Source: Rhodospirillaceae bacterium (GTDB lineage Bacteria > Pseudomonadota > Alphaproteobacteria > Rhodospirillales > Rhodospirillaceae). Taken from it: DNA of 55,417 bases. Positions within the stretch are counted from its first letter, which is position 1. The number at the start of each line of letters is the position of its first letter. The position numbers were made by a program, and so were the translations under genes. Below the pieces are notes generated by a model. The model searched no databases. It was given only the letters and a program-made list of their open reading frames with translations, and had not been told where the DNA came from. Below are positions 24,576-33,952 of the stretch, in pieces. The stretch lies in the NCBI GenBank assembly GCA_009693785.1, contig SHWP01000017.1, positions 1-55,417 of the forward strand. Direction: 5' to 3'.

Positions 24576-25406
24576 TTACATCGCGGGTTTTTGATATAGG
24601 TGCGTGAAGCGGTCGGACTCGCCAATGGCGGTGTACCTGGCCTTGTCCATATCACCTTCTTGATAAGTCGGCGGCAGGGTCCACACGCCCTTCGGATAAT
24701 CCTTGGTGTCCTTGGGGTTGGCGTTCACTTCGGATTTCGCCACCAGTTTGAACCCGGCCTTCTCGGCAATGGCTTGGGCGGTGGCTTCTTTCACATAACC
24801 ATTCTTAGCTTTGGGGTCCTGCGGCTGGTCGGCGGGCGCACGGTGCTCGACCACGCCCAAGTAACCGCCCGGCTTCAACGAGCCATAGAACACCTTGAAC
24901 ATGGCGTCCTGTTCGTCGCTGGCCATCCAGTTGTGGATGTTGCGGAAGGTGAGCACCATGTCGAGCGAGCCAGCCGGCACGGGGGTCATTTGGTTCGAGG
25001 CCGGAAACAACACGGTCACGGTTGGCTTGCCGTAGGTGGCTTCGTTCTTGGCCAGGTCGGCCTTGTAGGCGTCGATGGCCTTTTTCATGTTCTCGCTGCG
25101 CGCGGGGTCGAAATGCGCGGCGATGTAGTTGTCTTTCAGTACCGGGGCCAGCACTTCGGTGTACCAGCCATTCGCGGGCCATATTTCCATGACCTTCATG
25201 TTTTTGTTGAGGCCTAAGAACTTCAATGTCTCCAGCGGATGGCGGTATTGATCGCGCGCCTTGTTGGCGTCGATGCGATGGCTTCCAGCCAGCGCTTGTT
25301 TCAGCGCGGCTTCGGTGGCGGCATTCATGGCCGCCGATGATGGTGTGGCGAACATCGCCGTGGCGACCAACGCCCCGGCCAAAGCTTGAATCAGTCTCTT
25401 GCTCAT
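24576..25406 (-). CDS. exported class I methyltransferase-like protein
   Basis: The 276-residue product starts at ATG 25406 behind GGGAGGAAG. Residues 1-25 form a clear signal peptide (ATPSSA-A). The mature part has a methyltransferase-like core: VMEIWPANGWYTEVLAP in place of the usual glycine-rich motif I, MVLTFRNIHNW and LKPGGYLGVVEHR. This matches a group of predicted methyltransferases that carry signal peptides. SAM is not expected in the periplasm, so the biochemical role is unclear. The WPANG in motif I is family-typical as far as I recall. Confidence 0.75.
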   Translation of the reverse strand: MSKRLIQALAGALVATAMFATPSSAAMNAATEAALKQALAGSHRIDANKARDQYRHPLETLKFLGLNKNMKVMEIWPANGWYTEVLAPVLKDNYIAAHFDPARSENMKKAIDAYKADLAKNEATYGKPTVTVLFPASNQMTPVPAGSLDMVLTFRNIHNWMASDEQDAMFKVFYGSLKPGGYLGVVEHRAPADQPQDPKAKNGYVKEATAQAIAEKAGFKLVAKSEVNANPKDTKDYPKGVWTLPPTYQEGDMDKARYTAIGESDRFTHLYQKPAM

Positions 25407-25720
25407 GCGCTTCCTCCCTGATGCTCCGGTATGATCGGCGGAGCGTGTTGATCTCGCGCGTTGTCTTTAGCCCGGCCTTCTTACAGGCACGAGTGACGAA
25501 AACGTGAGGGGCCGGAGACCCCAAAGCTGGCCCAAATCTGTAACCGGCAATAGGTCCGCCCTAAAGAGCTAAACAACCTGGGGGTTGCACGCAGGAGTCG
25601 AGTTATTTTGGTCATGAATCTCGTATTCGTCGACACGGGTCCTTAACAATGGCATATTAATAAAAGTGGCATTGGAACCAGCCCCCTTAGAAAGGCTGGC
25701 CAGCGGGAGACAGCCACGGC
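25407..25720. other. intergenic region, no gene seen
   Basis: These 314 bases separate divergent genes. I see no convincing ORF or RNA gene. The stretch near 25650-25670 (TGGCATATTAATAAAAG) is AT-rich and may hold the promoter of the gene at 25721. Confidence 0.4.
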
Positions 25721-26545
25721 GTGAATATACCGTTGACCAAGCGGCCAAAGCTGGACGTTCCCGGGCAATCACCCGTTCCGGAAAAGCATGCGCGCGCCAA
25801 AAAGCCCCCCTTTAAATTTGTCATTTTCTTTCAACAGTTGTTCCGCCGCCTACGGCATTGGAAAACCTATGTGCCGCCCAATGCGGTGACTTATGAGCTG
25901 GCGGTGCGCCAGTTCCTCGACAACATCATGGGCGTGTGTTCGCGTACGCTGCCCGCCTGGCAGCGCATCGTCGAATCAGGCTTGGCCGAGCAAAGCCCGC
26001 AGACAGATCAGCCGATTGATTTTCTCAGGCATCACCCTGTGGAAGATTTGTATTTCGCAGGGTTCGTGGCGCTAGAAGCCGCGCAAATTCCCCGCCTGTA
26101 CGAGCACGGCGAAGCCGACATTATTTTCAGTACCATTGCCGATCAAATCGACGTTTATGCCAAGCGGGGCGACCGCTTGATGTCGGATGTATTCTTCGAG
26201 GTGATCGCCCGGCTGAATTTGTTGCACGATACGGTCGATAAGCGCCCCTACGACAAGGCCGTAAAAACCATTCTGCGGCGGCTGGACTTCGACAAGACTG
26301 ACCCCGGCAAAATGCTGCTGGCCGACAAGGGCTTCCGCCATTTGCTGGCCGAGCCCTTTGCTATTTACGCCCCGCACTGGTGGGAAAAATTCAAGGCCAA
26401 GTTTGTGCTCTATCAGCCCGAAATAGCCGAGGACGACGAGGACAAAGAACAAGAAGCCATGGCCGAGCTCATCGCCAAGACCGAAGCAGGCCGCAAGCAG
26501 CCCAAGCTGCGCTGGCGCAAACGTGCGGCGGCTTTGTTCGGCTAA
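25721..26545 (+). CDS. conserved-looking soluble protein, unknown function
   Basis: The 274-residue product starts at GTG 25721, 12-13 bases after GGGAG. It has no signal peptide or membrane helix and is largely helical, with a basic N-terminus, FDKTDPGKMLLADKGFRHLL in the middle, and an acidic run EDDEDKEQEA followed by a lysine/arginine-rich tail. I recognise no domain. It lies about 100 bases upstream of the PBP1A gene on the same strand. Confidence 0.6.
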   Translation: MNIPLTKRPKLDVPGQSPVPEKHARAKKPPFKFVIFFQQLFRRLRHWKTYVPPNAVTYELAVRQFLDNIMGVCSRTLPAWQRIVESGLAEQSPQTDQPIDFLRHHPVEDLYFAGFVALEAAQIPRLYEHGEADIIFSTIADQIDVYAKRGDRLMSDVFFEVIARLNLLHDTVDKRPYDKAVKTILRRLDFDKTDPGKMLLADKGFRHLLAEPFAIYAPHWWEKFKAKFVLYQPEIAEDDEDKEQEAMAELIAKTEAGRKQPKLRWRKRAAALFG

Positions 26546-26648
26546 ACGCCCTTTCAGCGGCCCAATTCCTTCATCACAAACGCCTATTTTCGCCATTTTC
26601 ATGGTAGTAATAGGTAGCGTTGTCCATTGCCTTGGGGCTGTTTGAGCC

Positions 26649-29060
26649 GTGCTGCGCTGGTTTGCCATTCTGTTTAGCGCGCTGATGCTAGGTGTGTTCG
26701 CCGCCGGGGCAACGGCTGTTTATGTGTTTTACGAATACGGCAAGGGCCTGCCAGATCACCGCCAACTCGCCATTTATGAGCCCCCCGTGACCACGCGCGT
26801 CTATGCGGGTGATGGCCGTTTGGTGCAGGAGTATGCGGTCGAGGGGCGCATTTTCGTGCCTGTCAGCGAAATTCCTCAGCGCGTGATCAATGCGTTCTTG
26901 TCGGCCGAGGACAAGACATTTTACGAACATCACGGCGTGGATATCGCGGGCATCCTGAGTGCTGCGTTCACCAATATCGAACGCAAAATGGAGGGCCGCC
27001 GTTCGGTCGGGGCGTCCACTATCACGCAACAAGTGGCCAAAAACTTCCTGCTGGGCGATGAGTACAGTCTGTCGCGCAAGATCCGCGAGGCCATTCTGGC
27101 CGTGCGTATGGAGCAGACCTTCAGCAAGGATCATATCCTTGAGCTGTATTTGAACGAGAACTACCTTGGCAACGGCTATGGCGTGGCGGCTGCTGCCCGC
27201 AACTATTTCAACAAGTCGCTTGATGAACTGAGCATCGCGGAAGCTGCATTCCTGGCTGCATCGGCCAAGGCGCCGGGCCGCTTTGCCCGCGACCTGACCG
27301 CCGCGCGCGACCGGCGCGATTATGTGATCGACCGGATGCTCGATGACGGCCACATCACCGATAGCGACGCATTCCTGGCCAGGCAGGAGCGCATCGTGTT
27401 GCGCGACCGGGGCGAGGCCGAGGTTGTCGTGGGCGCTGAGTTCTTCGCCGAAGATGTACGCCGCGACTTGGCCGAGCGTTATGGCAACGACGCCTTGTAC
27501 AAAGGCGGGCTCGCGGTGCGCACGTCGCTGGAACCCGCTTACCAGGAACTAGCCTATCGCACGCTGCTAGGCGGGCTGGTTGAATACGATTTACGCCACG
27601 GCTATCGCGGGCCCATCGCCAAGCTGAAGCCCGGCGCTTCGCTGGTCGATGGCCTGCGGGCTATCAAGGCGCCGCTGGGCCTGCCCGAGACGTGGAGCCT
27701 TGCGGTCGTGGAAGCCGTGGCATCCGACCGCGCGCGCATTCTCACCGCCGCCAATGAGCCGGGTGTCATTCCACTCGACCAACTGAGCTGGGCGCGTGCG
27801 CCATTGGACGACCAGAAAGTGGGCGAACGCATCCAAGCCGCAACCCAAGTCGTGCAGCCGGGCGATGTGGTGATTGTGGCGCCCGCCGCCAACCAGCCCA
27901 TTGGCGTTTACGCGCTGCGCCAAATGCCCCAAATCGACGGCGCCATTGTGGTGATGGACCCGCACACCGGGCGCGTGCTGGCCATGAGCGGGGGCTTTTC
28001 CTACGCCCGCTCGCAATTCAACCGCGCAAGCCAAGCGCAACGTCAACCGGGCTCGGCCTTCAAGCCGATTGTGTATCTCTCGGCCATGGAGGCCGATTAC
28101 ACGCCAGCCACCTTGGTGTTGGACGCGCCCTTCGTGATGGACCAGGGGCCCGGTTTGCCAAAATGGAAACCAAAAAATTACACCGGTGAATATTTGGGCC
28201 TCACCACGCTGCGCAAGGGCATGGAAAAGTCGCAGAATTTAATGACCGTGCGCCTTGCTCAAGCTGTGGGTATGAACAACGTGGCCGACATGGCCAATCG
28301 GTTGGGCGTGTACGACCATATGCCGCAAAACTTGGCCGCGGCCTTGGGTTCGGAAGTGACCACGGTCGTCAATCTAACCGCGGCTTATGCCATGCTGGTG
28401 AACGGCGGGCGCAAGATCACGCCAACGTTGATCGACCGCATTCAAGACCGTAACGGCCGCACAGTGTTACGGCGCGATCAACGCCCGTGCGTCGATTGCC
28501 GCGCCGACATCGGACCCGTCAGTGGAGCGGTGCCGGTGCTGATCGACGAGCGCGCGCAGGTCGCCGACCCCGGCGCTGTATACGAAGTCGTGCATATGAT
28601 GGAAGGCGTGATCGAACGCGGCACCGGCCGCTCGGTGGCGGTGGTGGGCAAGCCCTTAGCGGGAAAGTCGGGCACTACCAACGATAGTTTTGATACGTGG
28701 TTCATCGGCTTCACGCCTGACTTGGTGGTTGGGGTGTTCGTTGGTTTCGACGAGCCGCGCACCTTGGGCCCGAAAGAAACCGGCGGCGCTGTGGCCGCAC
28801 CCATCTTCCGCGATTTCATGCTTGAAGCCTTGAAGGACAAACCCGCCACGCCATTCCGCGTTCCGGCGGGCGTCAGCTTCGTGCGCGTGAACTACGACAC
28901 CGGCAAACCTGCTGGCCCCGGCGAACGCAACGTGATCCTCGAAGCGTTCAAGCAAGGGACTTCGCCCTTCAGCCAGCTCACCATCATGGGCGTGTCGGAA
29001 GAAGACCCCGAGACGGCAGCCACTGCAGCAAAGCAGCCAACGGCGGGCGGGTTGTATTAA
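26649..29060 (+). CDS. mrcA: class A penicillin-binding protein 1A
   Basis: The 803-residue bifunctional peptidoglycan synthase starts at GTG 26649. An N-terminal anchor (residues 5-27) precedes the GT51 glycosyltransferase domain with AEDKTFYEHHGVD (catalytic E87) and GASTITQQ (121-128). An OB-like insert follows, then the transpeptidase domain with SAFK (nucleophile S468), SQN (about 529) and KSGT (about 671). All catalytic motifs are present. In alphaproteobacteria this gene is usually followed directly by prfB. Here two subtilase genes on the other strand lie between them. The stop is nine bases from the stop of the converging protease gene. Confidence 0.93.
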   Translation: MLRWFAILFSALMLGVFAAGATAVYVFYEYGKGLPDHRQLAIYEPPVTTRVYAGDGRLVQEYAVEGRIFVPVSEIPQRVINAFLSAEDKTFYEHHGVDIAGILSAAFTNIERKMEGRRSVGASTITQQVAKNFLLGDEYSLSRKIREAILAVRMEQTFSKDHILELYLNENYLGNGYGVAAAARNYFNKSLDELSIAEAAFLAASAKAPGRFARDLTAARDRRDYVIDRMLDDGHITDSDAFLARQERIVLRDRGEAEVVVGAEFFAEDVRRDLAERYGNDALYKGGLAVRTSLEPAYQELAYRTLLGGLVEYDLRHGYRGPIAKLKPGASLVDGLRAIKAPLGLPETWSLAVVEAVASDRARILTAANEPGVIPLDQLSWARAPLDDQKVGERIQAATQVVQPGDVVIVAPAANQPIGVYALRQMPQIDGAIVVMDPHTGRVLAMSGGFSYARSQFNRASQAQRQPGSAFKPIVYLSAMEADYTPATLVLDAPFVMDQGPGLPKWKPKNYTGEYLGLTTLRKGMEKSQNLMTVRLAQAVGMNNVADMANRLGVYDHMPQNLAAALGSEVTTVVNLTAAYAMLVNGGRKITPTLIDRIQDRNGRTVLRRDQRPCVDCRADIGPVSGAVPVLIDERAQVADPGAVYEVVHMMEGVIERGTGRSVAVVGKPLAGKSGTTNDSFDTWFIGFTPDLVVGVFVGFDEPRTLGPKETGGAVAAPIFRDFMLEALKDKPATPFRVPAGVSFVRVNYDTGKPAGPGERNVILEAFKQGTSPFSQLTIMGVSEEDPETAATAAKQPTAGGLY

Positions 29061-29069
29061 TCCTTCTGG

Positions 29070-31262
29070 CTAAATCGGGCACTTAGCCGTCATGTCGGTT
29101 AGCACGCCCGCGCCGGTATTATCGACGATGTGCGCGATAACGCCGTTGAAGCCCGAACGCAGAATGAAGTTCACTTGGAAGACGGTTGTGCCAGGATTGA
29201 AGCCAAGTGCATCGAAGGCGGCTTGAGCGGGCAAGGTGATGGTGGTGTTGCTTTCAATTTGTTGGGTGCCAAGCGCATTGATGAACGCGCCAGTGTTGGC
29301 GTTATAGATATCAAAGGTGGCACCCGCAGCCGATGTTCCTTGATTGTGGATTCTGATGTAGCTCGGATAACCTTGAATCAACGACGTATGTACGTTACCG
29401 AGGAAGGTGTTGGGATCGGTCGCTGTCGTTTTGCACGTCGTGAGGTTTGTCAACGACTGACCCGCCGTATTCCATTGAATGTTTTGCGCGAACCCCGAGA
29501 AAGCCGAGTCCACATAGAACGAGGTGGTTGATGACGCCACGCCGGTTTGGCCAAGAGCCTCCTCGATATCCTTCATCTGAATCTGAAGCGCCGCTCGGCC
29601 GGGCACATTCACGCGATAAGTACCAAGATTGCGTTTGGGTGTATCTTGCATGGCGGTAATGCTGACCGCACCTGCGTAGGTGTTCGGATTGTACAGCCGG
29701 ATGTAGGAAAACCCTGAGGATACCGCGCCCGGCTGATAGCCAATCAGCGCCACGCCTGATGGCGTGGGGTTTTGCGTCATGAAATCAAGCGAGGTGTTGA
29801 CGTTGATGCGCGGCGTTGAGTACGACCACGAGGATAAGGTCGTGCTAACACCACCCGCCTTCAAGGCATATTCGATTTGTGCGGCGTTGGATGAAGGCAG
29901 GCGGCTTTTCAATACAGCGATGGCGCCGGCCACGTGTGGCGTCGCCATCGACGTGCCGCTCTTGAAGCCATAGGTTGTGGTGGGATTGGTGGCATTGACA
30001 ACAGCGGATTCGACCGTGGTGCCCGGGGCAAGCACATCCACGAGAGGAGAGTTATTGAACGATGAGTTCGCCCCGGTGTGCGTTATGTTGGTGCCGCCGA
30101 CCGTGACGGCGGCCTTAATGCAGGCTGGAGTTGTAACGCTAACAACGAACCCATCGTTACCCGATGCAATGGCGGTAAGGATACCCATGGTGCGCATAAT
30201 ATTGACACCGCTAGAGCGCGCGGTCGTCGTGTCGCAATAACTCGCAAAGGGAGTGCTTCCTCCTAGACTTATGTTCACGGCGATGAGGTTTTGCGCGGGA
30301 CCATTGGCGATCAGCCAATCAAATGCCGAGATTTGGTCGGCCGTCGATGTTAACAAGCAGCTTGCTGCGCCATCACAGATACTTGTCGATGTAACGCGGC
30401 TAAATACTTGAATGGGAATCAGTTTGGCATCCGGCGCCATGCCTTGCTTGGGGCTGGTGGTAGCGGCGTTATTGCCTGCGGCGATGCCAGCCACGTGTGT
30501 GCCGTGATCGCACACGCTGTTGCCACCCGTGCAGGCCGAGGCCGCGCCAGTTCCGGTGGCTGACTTGGCTGCATTTGGACACAAGCTTTGATCGCCGGTC
30601 GTGCTGCCAGAGAAACAAGCTTCGGCAATAATTTTGTTGTTCTTGAACATCTCGTGATTGGCGACGATGCCGTTATCGAGAATGGCGATGGCATAGCCTT
30701 GCCCGCGATAGCCCTTGGCCCAGGCTTGGGTGGCCCCGCTGGCAACCGTTGTCGTGAACAGTTGTGCCTTGTCGTAACTCTCGGCGGGTGGCGGCACATC
30801 TGCGGCATCATCAGCTTTGTCGTAGGCGTTGATATGCACCGCGATAATGTCATCGCGTGCGTTCAACGCTGCCAAATCAACGCGCCTGATCGTCGCGCGC
30901 ACGATGGGCTGGTAACTATACACATGCGTGATATCCAGGCCTTGGCTGCGTAGAGCACCGACTGCCGGGCGCACCGTGTCATCGACATGACGGCGCACGG
31001 TGTCGGCCACGGCTTCGGCGGCCGCCCGCTCGGATGTGGCCGAGGTGGCACGATCGCGCGCGGGCAAGCCCGTGCCAAGGGCATCGCTCGCGCGGAATTC
31101 GATCAAAACATCCAGCGTGTCATTGTCGGCAAATCGATTTTCCAGATCAGCCGCCCAAGCAGGTTGCTCAGCGCTCGATTCCGGCACGGCCCGCCATTGG
31201 GCTTGCGCATCGTTGATCAGCATTGCAAGGGCGATAACAGTTCCAACTAAAATGCGATTCAT
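29070..31262 (-). CDS. exported S8-family subtilisin-like protease, copy 1
   Basis: The 730-residue protein has a signal peptide (residues 1-21), an N-terminal propeptide-like region (to about 165), and a subtilase domain with the triad in ILDNGIV (D196), CDHGTHVAGIAAGN (H253) and SGTSMATPHVAGA (S438); IASGND supplies the oxyanion asparagine. Between D and H a loop with four cysteines is inserted. A C-terminal domain of about 230 residues follows (PSYIRIHNQGTSAAG, ending ADMTAKCPI-like). AGGAG precedes the ATG. It is a tandem paralog of the gene at 31411-33618, with collinear domains. It is probably secreted or periplasmic. Confidence 0.9.
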   Translation of the reverse strand: MNRILVGTVIALAMLINDAQAQWRAVPESSAEQPAWAADLENRFADNDTLDVLIEFRASDALGTGLPARDRATSATSERAAAEAVADTVRRHVDDTVRPAVGALRSQGLDITHVYSYQPIVRATIRRVDLAALNARDDIIAVHINAYDKADDAADVPPPAESYDKAQLFTTTVASGATQAWAKGYRGQGYAIAILDNGIVANHEMFKNNKIIAEACFSGSTTGDQSLCPNAAKSATGTGAASACTGGNSVCDHGTHVAGIAAGNNAATTSPKQGMAPDAKLIPIQVFSRVTSTSICDGAASCLLTSTADQISAFDWLIANGPAQNLIAVNISLGGSTPFASYCDTTTARSSGVNIMRTMGILTAIASGNDGFVVSVTTPACIKAAVTVGGTNITHTGANSSFNNSPLVDVLAPGTTVESAVVNATNPTTTYGFKSGTSMATPHVAGAIAVLKSRLPSSNAAQIEYALKAGGVSTTLSSWSYSTPRINVNTSLDFMTQNPTPSGVALIGYQPGAVSSGFSYIRLYNPNTYAGAVSITAMQDTPKRNLGTYRVNVPGRAALQIQMKDIEEALGQTGVASSTTSFYVDSAFSGFAQNIQWNTAGQSLTNLTTCKTTATDPNTFLGNVHTSLIQGYPSYIRIHNQGTSAAGATFDIYNANTGAFINALGTQQIESNTTITLPAQAAFDALGFNPGTTVFQVNFILRSGFNGVIAHIVDNTGAGVLTDMTAKCPI

Positions 31263-31410
31263 TGGGGGCTCCTGTTGGATTAACGCTGATCTACTCAGGG
31301 CGAATTTTAATCGTCATGCATGCTTTGGTATAGTTGAAGTTAGGCAAGCCTATGGCGAGGCATGGCGGTTACGCACAATAGATGGGTTGGGGCCATATTC
31401 CGCTGAAACG

Positions 31411-33618
31411 TCATATCGGGCATTTGGGCGTCATGTCGGTCAGCACGCCCGAGCCTGGGTTCTCGATCATGTGAGAGATGAGGCCGCTAAAGCCGCTGCG
31501 CAGAATAAAGTTCACATGCGGTGTTGATACAGGTTCCAAGTTGAGCGCGTTGTAAGCGGCTTGGGCGGGTAACACCAGGCTGCCGTTACCGTCGATCACC
31601 TGCGTACCCAATAGGCCAAGACTGTTGCCAGTTCGGGCATCATAAAGATCAAACGCCGCGTTATTCGGCTTGGCGGAGGTGTTGTGAATCATCAGGTAAC
31701 TCGGTGCGTTCATAATCTGCGAGGTGTGCACGTTGCCGATCATGGTGTTCAAGTCGGCTAAGTCTTGGTTGCAAATCGTGACGTTGGTGTACGACTGGGT
31801 CTGGGGATTGAACTGAACGTGTTGGGCAAACCCTGTCGTGCCAGGGCTAGGGGTGTCGGCATAAATAGTCAGTAGCGTATCGGCTGGTGGCGTGGCGCCC
31901 AGGGCGGTTTCAACATCCTTCATGGAAATCTGGATGGCGCTTCGTCCTGGCGCCAGCGCGCCGTACACACCCAGCACTTGGCGCGGATTGTCTTGCACGA
32001 TCGTCAGCACGGCGTTGAACGACGGCGCGGAGCGCGGGTTCATGATGCGGATGAAAGATTGTGCGCCGGGCCGCGTGCTTGGGAAAAACCCAGGGATGAT
32101 CACGCCCACAGGAGGTAGAGGTTTATCGAGGGCATCAGCAGCGGCAATAATATCCATGCGCGACGTCGACCATGTCCAGCTGGAGAACTTCATTTTCACG
32201 CCGGCAGCCTTCAGGGCCAGCTCGATTTGGCCAGCGGTAGCAGCGGGTAATTTTGATTTCAGCACGGCTACGGCGCCTGCCACATGGGGCGCAGCCATGG
32301 ATGTGCCGCTTTTGGAGCCGTAACTATTGGTGCCGGTGGCCGTGGCCGAGACGACAGATTCGCCCGAGGCATAAAGATCGACCAGACGACCGTCGTTCGC
32401 AAAGGCTGACGAGACGAATGTCGCGCCGACAGAGCTGACCGTCACAGCATTGGGAATACATCCGGGTACGCTGACCGGGCCGACTAGGCCATCGTTGCCC
32501 GCGGCGATCACGGTGAGAATGCCTAAGTTGCGTAGCGTGGTGATGGCGCTGCTGCGTGAATCGCCAGAACAGGTACCAGAAGTCACATTGCCGCCCAGGC
32601 TCATGTTCACCGCGACGACGTTAAAGGTCCGGCCATTTGCGATCAACCAATCGAGGGCGGCTAACTGATCAGACGGGTACGAACCAAGGCAAGCGCTGCT
32701 ACTTGTGCAGCCGCGGTCGCGCGTGAATACTTGAATCGGCACGAGTTTAGCATCGGGGGCGACACCTTGGCGCGGTGAGGTGGTGGCAGCATTATTGCCC
32801 GTGGCAATTCCCGCCACATGACTGCCGTGATCGCAGATCGCAGCGCCGCCGGTGCACTGCGAGGCCGAGCCCGCGCCAATCACGCTTTTAACTCCGCCCG
32901 GGCACAAACCATCAATGAACCCCGGATCGTTCAAGGCGTTCGAGAAACACGCTTCGGCGACGATTTTATTTTTGAACATCTCGTGGCTTGCCACGATGCC
33001 GTCATCGAGAATGGCCACCGCAAAGCCTTGCCCGCGATAGCCCTTGGCCCAAGCTTGGTCGGCCGTCATTGCAACGGTGGTGCGGGCAAGCTGCGCCTTG
33101 TCGGATGTTTCCTGTTGCTGATCATTGATCGATTGAACGGCGTCCTCGCCTTTGGGCAACGGCGAGCGCTTATTGAGGTGCACGGCTGTGATGTCGGGCC
33201 GCGCGGCCAGGACAGCTAGGTCCTCGCGTGACACTTCAGCCAGCATCAAGGGCTGGTAGATATACTGGTACTGAATTTCCACGCCCGCACTGCGCAATCC
33301 CTCGGCAAGGGGGCGAGCCGCGCTGGCAACCCGTTCGCGTACATCATTCGTAATGGCCGTCGCGCGCTCCACATCGTTTGTAGGCAAGGCATTGGCCCGC
33401 TCGCGCTGATTGGGTTGGGGTGCTTCTGCTGTGCGAAACTCGATCAGCACGCTGATTTTGTTTTTCTCCGCCAACTGGCTCTCAACCGCATCAAGCCATT
33501 CTGGGCGTTCAACCGTGGCGGGGCGTGCAAACGCGATACCTTCGGTGTCAGCTGCGTGGCCGGGGGTAGTGCAGACCATGATGGTCATGGCCGCCATGTA
33601 GGCCAGTTGTCGGGTCAT
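31411..33618 (-). CDS. exported S8-family subtilisin-like protease, copy 2
   Basis: The 735-residue paralog of the gene at 29070 has a signal peptide (residues 1-22), a propeptide-like segment, and the triad in ILDDGIVASHEMF, CDHGSHVAGIATGN and SGTSMAAPHVAGA, with VIAAGND as the oxyanion block. The same cysteine-containing insert lies between Asp and His. The C-terminal domain ends GVLTDMTPKCPI, as in copy 1 (GVLTDMTAKCPI), so the two arose by duplication. AGGAG precedes the ATG. The gap to copy 1 is 148 bases, so separate promoters are possible. Confidence 0.9.
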   Translation of the reverse strand: MTRQLAYMAAMTIMVCTTPGHAADTEGIAFARPATVERPEWLDAVESQLAEKNKISVLIEFRTAEAPQPNQRERANALPTNDVERATAITNDVRERVASAARPLAEGLRSAGVEIQYQYIYQPLMLAEVSREDLAVLAARPDITAVHLNKRSPLPKGEDAVQSINDQQQETSDKAQLARTTVAMTADQAWAKGYRGQGFAVAILDDGIVASHEMFKNKIVAEACFSNALNDPGFIDGLCPGGVKSVIGAGSASQCTGGAAICDHGSHVAGIATGNNAATTSPRQGVAPDAKLVPIQVFTRDRGCTSSSACLGSYPSDQLAALDWLIANGRTFNVVAVNMSLGGNVTSGTCSGDSRSSAITTLRNLGILTVIAAGNDGLVGPVSVPGCIPNAVTVSSVGATFVSSAFANDGRLVDLYASGESVVSATATGTNSYGSKSGTSMAAPHVAGAVAVLKSKLPAATAGQIELALKAAGVKMKFSSWTWSTSRMDIIAAADALDKPLPPVGVIIPGFFPSTRPGAQSFIRIMNPRSAPSFNAVLTIVQDNPRQVLGVYGALAPGRSAIQISMKDVETALGATPPADTLLTIYADTPSPGTTGFAQHVQFNPQTQSYTNVTICNQDLADLNTMIGNVHTSQIMNAPSYLMIHNTSAKPNNAAFDLYDARTGNSLGLLGTQVIDGNGSLVLPAQAAYNALNLEPVSTPHVNFILRSGFSGLISHMIENPGSGVLTDMTPKCPI

Positions 33619-33952
33619 GATTGCTGGCTCCTGGCCATGTTGAGCGTGCGGTACAGTTTAATGGGCAAGGGGCTGATGGCATAGGCACGCGAAGCAATAC
33701 CCCGGCCCACGCATGAACTTTGCTGTACGCCGAATATCATGATTGAACCTCTGCCATACCTTTGTTGCATCAACGCCCCCGCATCTAAAAGGTTAGGCAG
33801 AATAATGGGGGAATTATGGCAAGAAAAACAATCTAAGGTTGTTATACGATTGTCATCGTGAATGGGGCAAGGCCTTGTTTGGCCGAGGCGATTCCCATAA
33901 ACAGTCGTCAGCCTGGCCGCCAAATGCGGCAAATTTGCGAAGGACTTTCCCC
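33619..33952. other. divergent intergenic region, no gene seen
   Basis: These 334 bases separate the protease gene from prfB. No credible ORF is visible. The AT-richer stretch 33795-33850 is a likely promoter zone for prfB. Confidence 0.4.

Noticed and set aside
24600-25217. Long plus-strand frame opposite the exported methyltransferase-like gene
   Set aside because: The minus-strand gene has a signal peptide, RBS, terminator and recognisable motifs; the opposite frame is a histidine/glycine-rich shadow.
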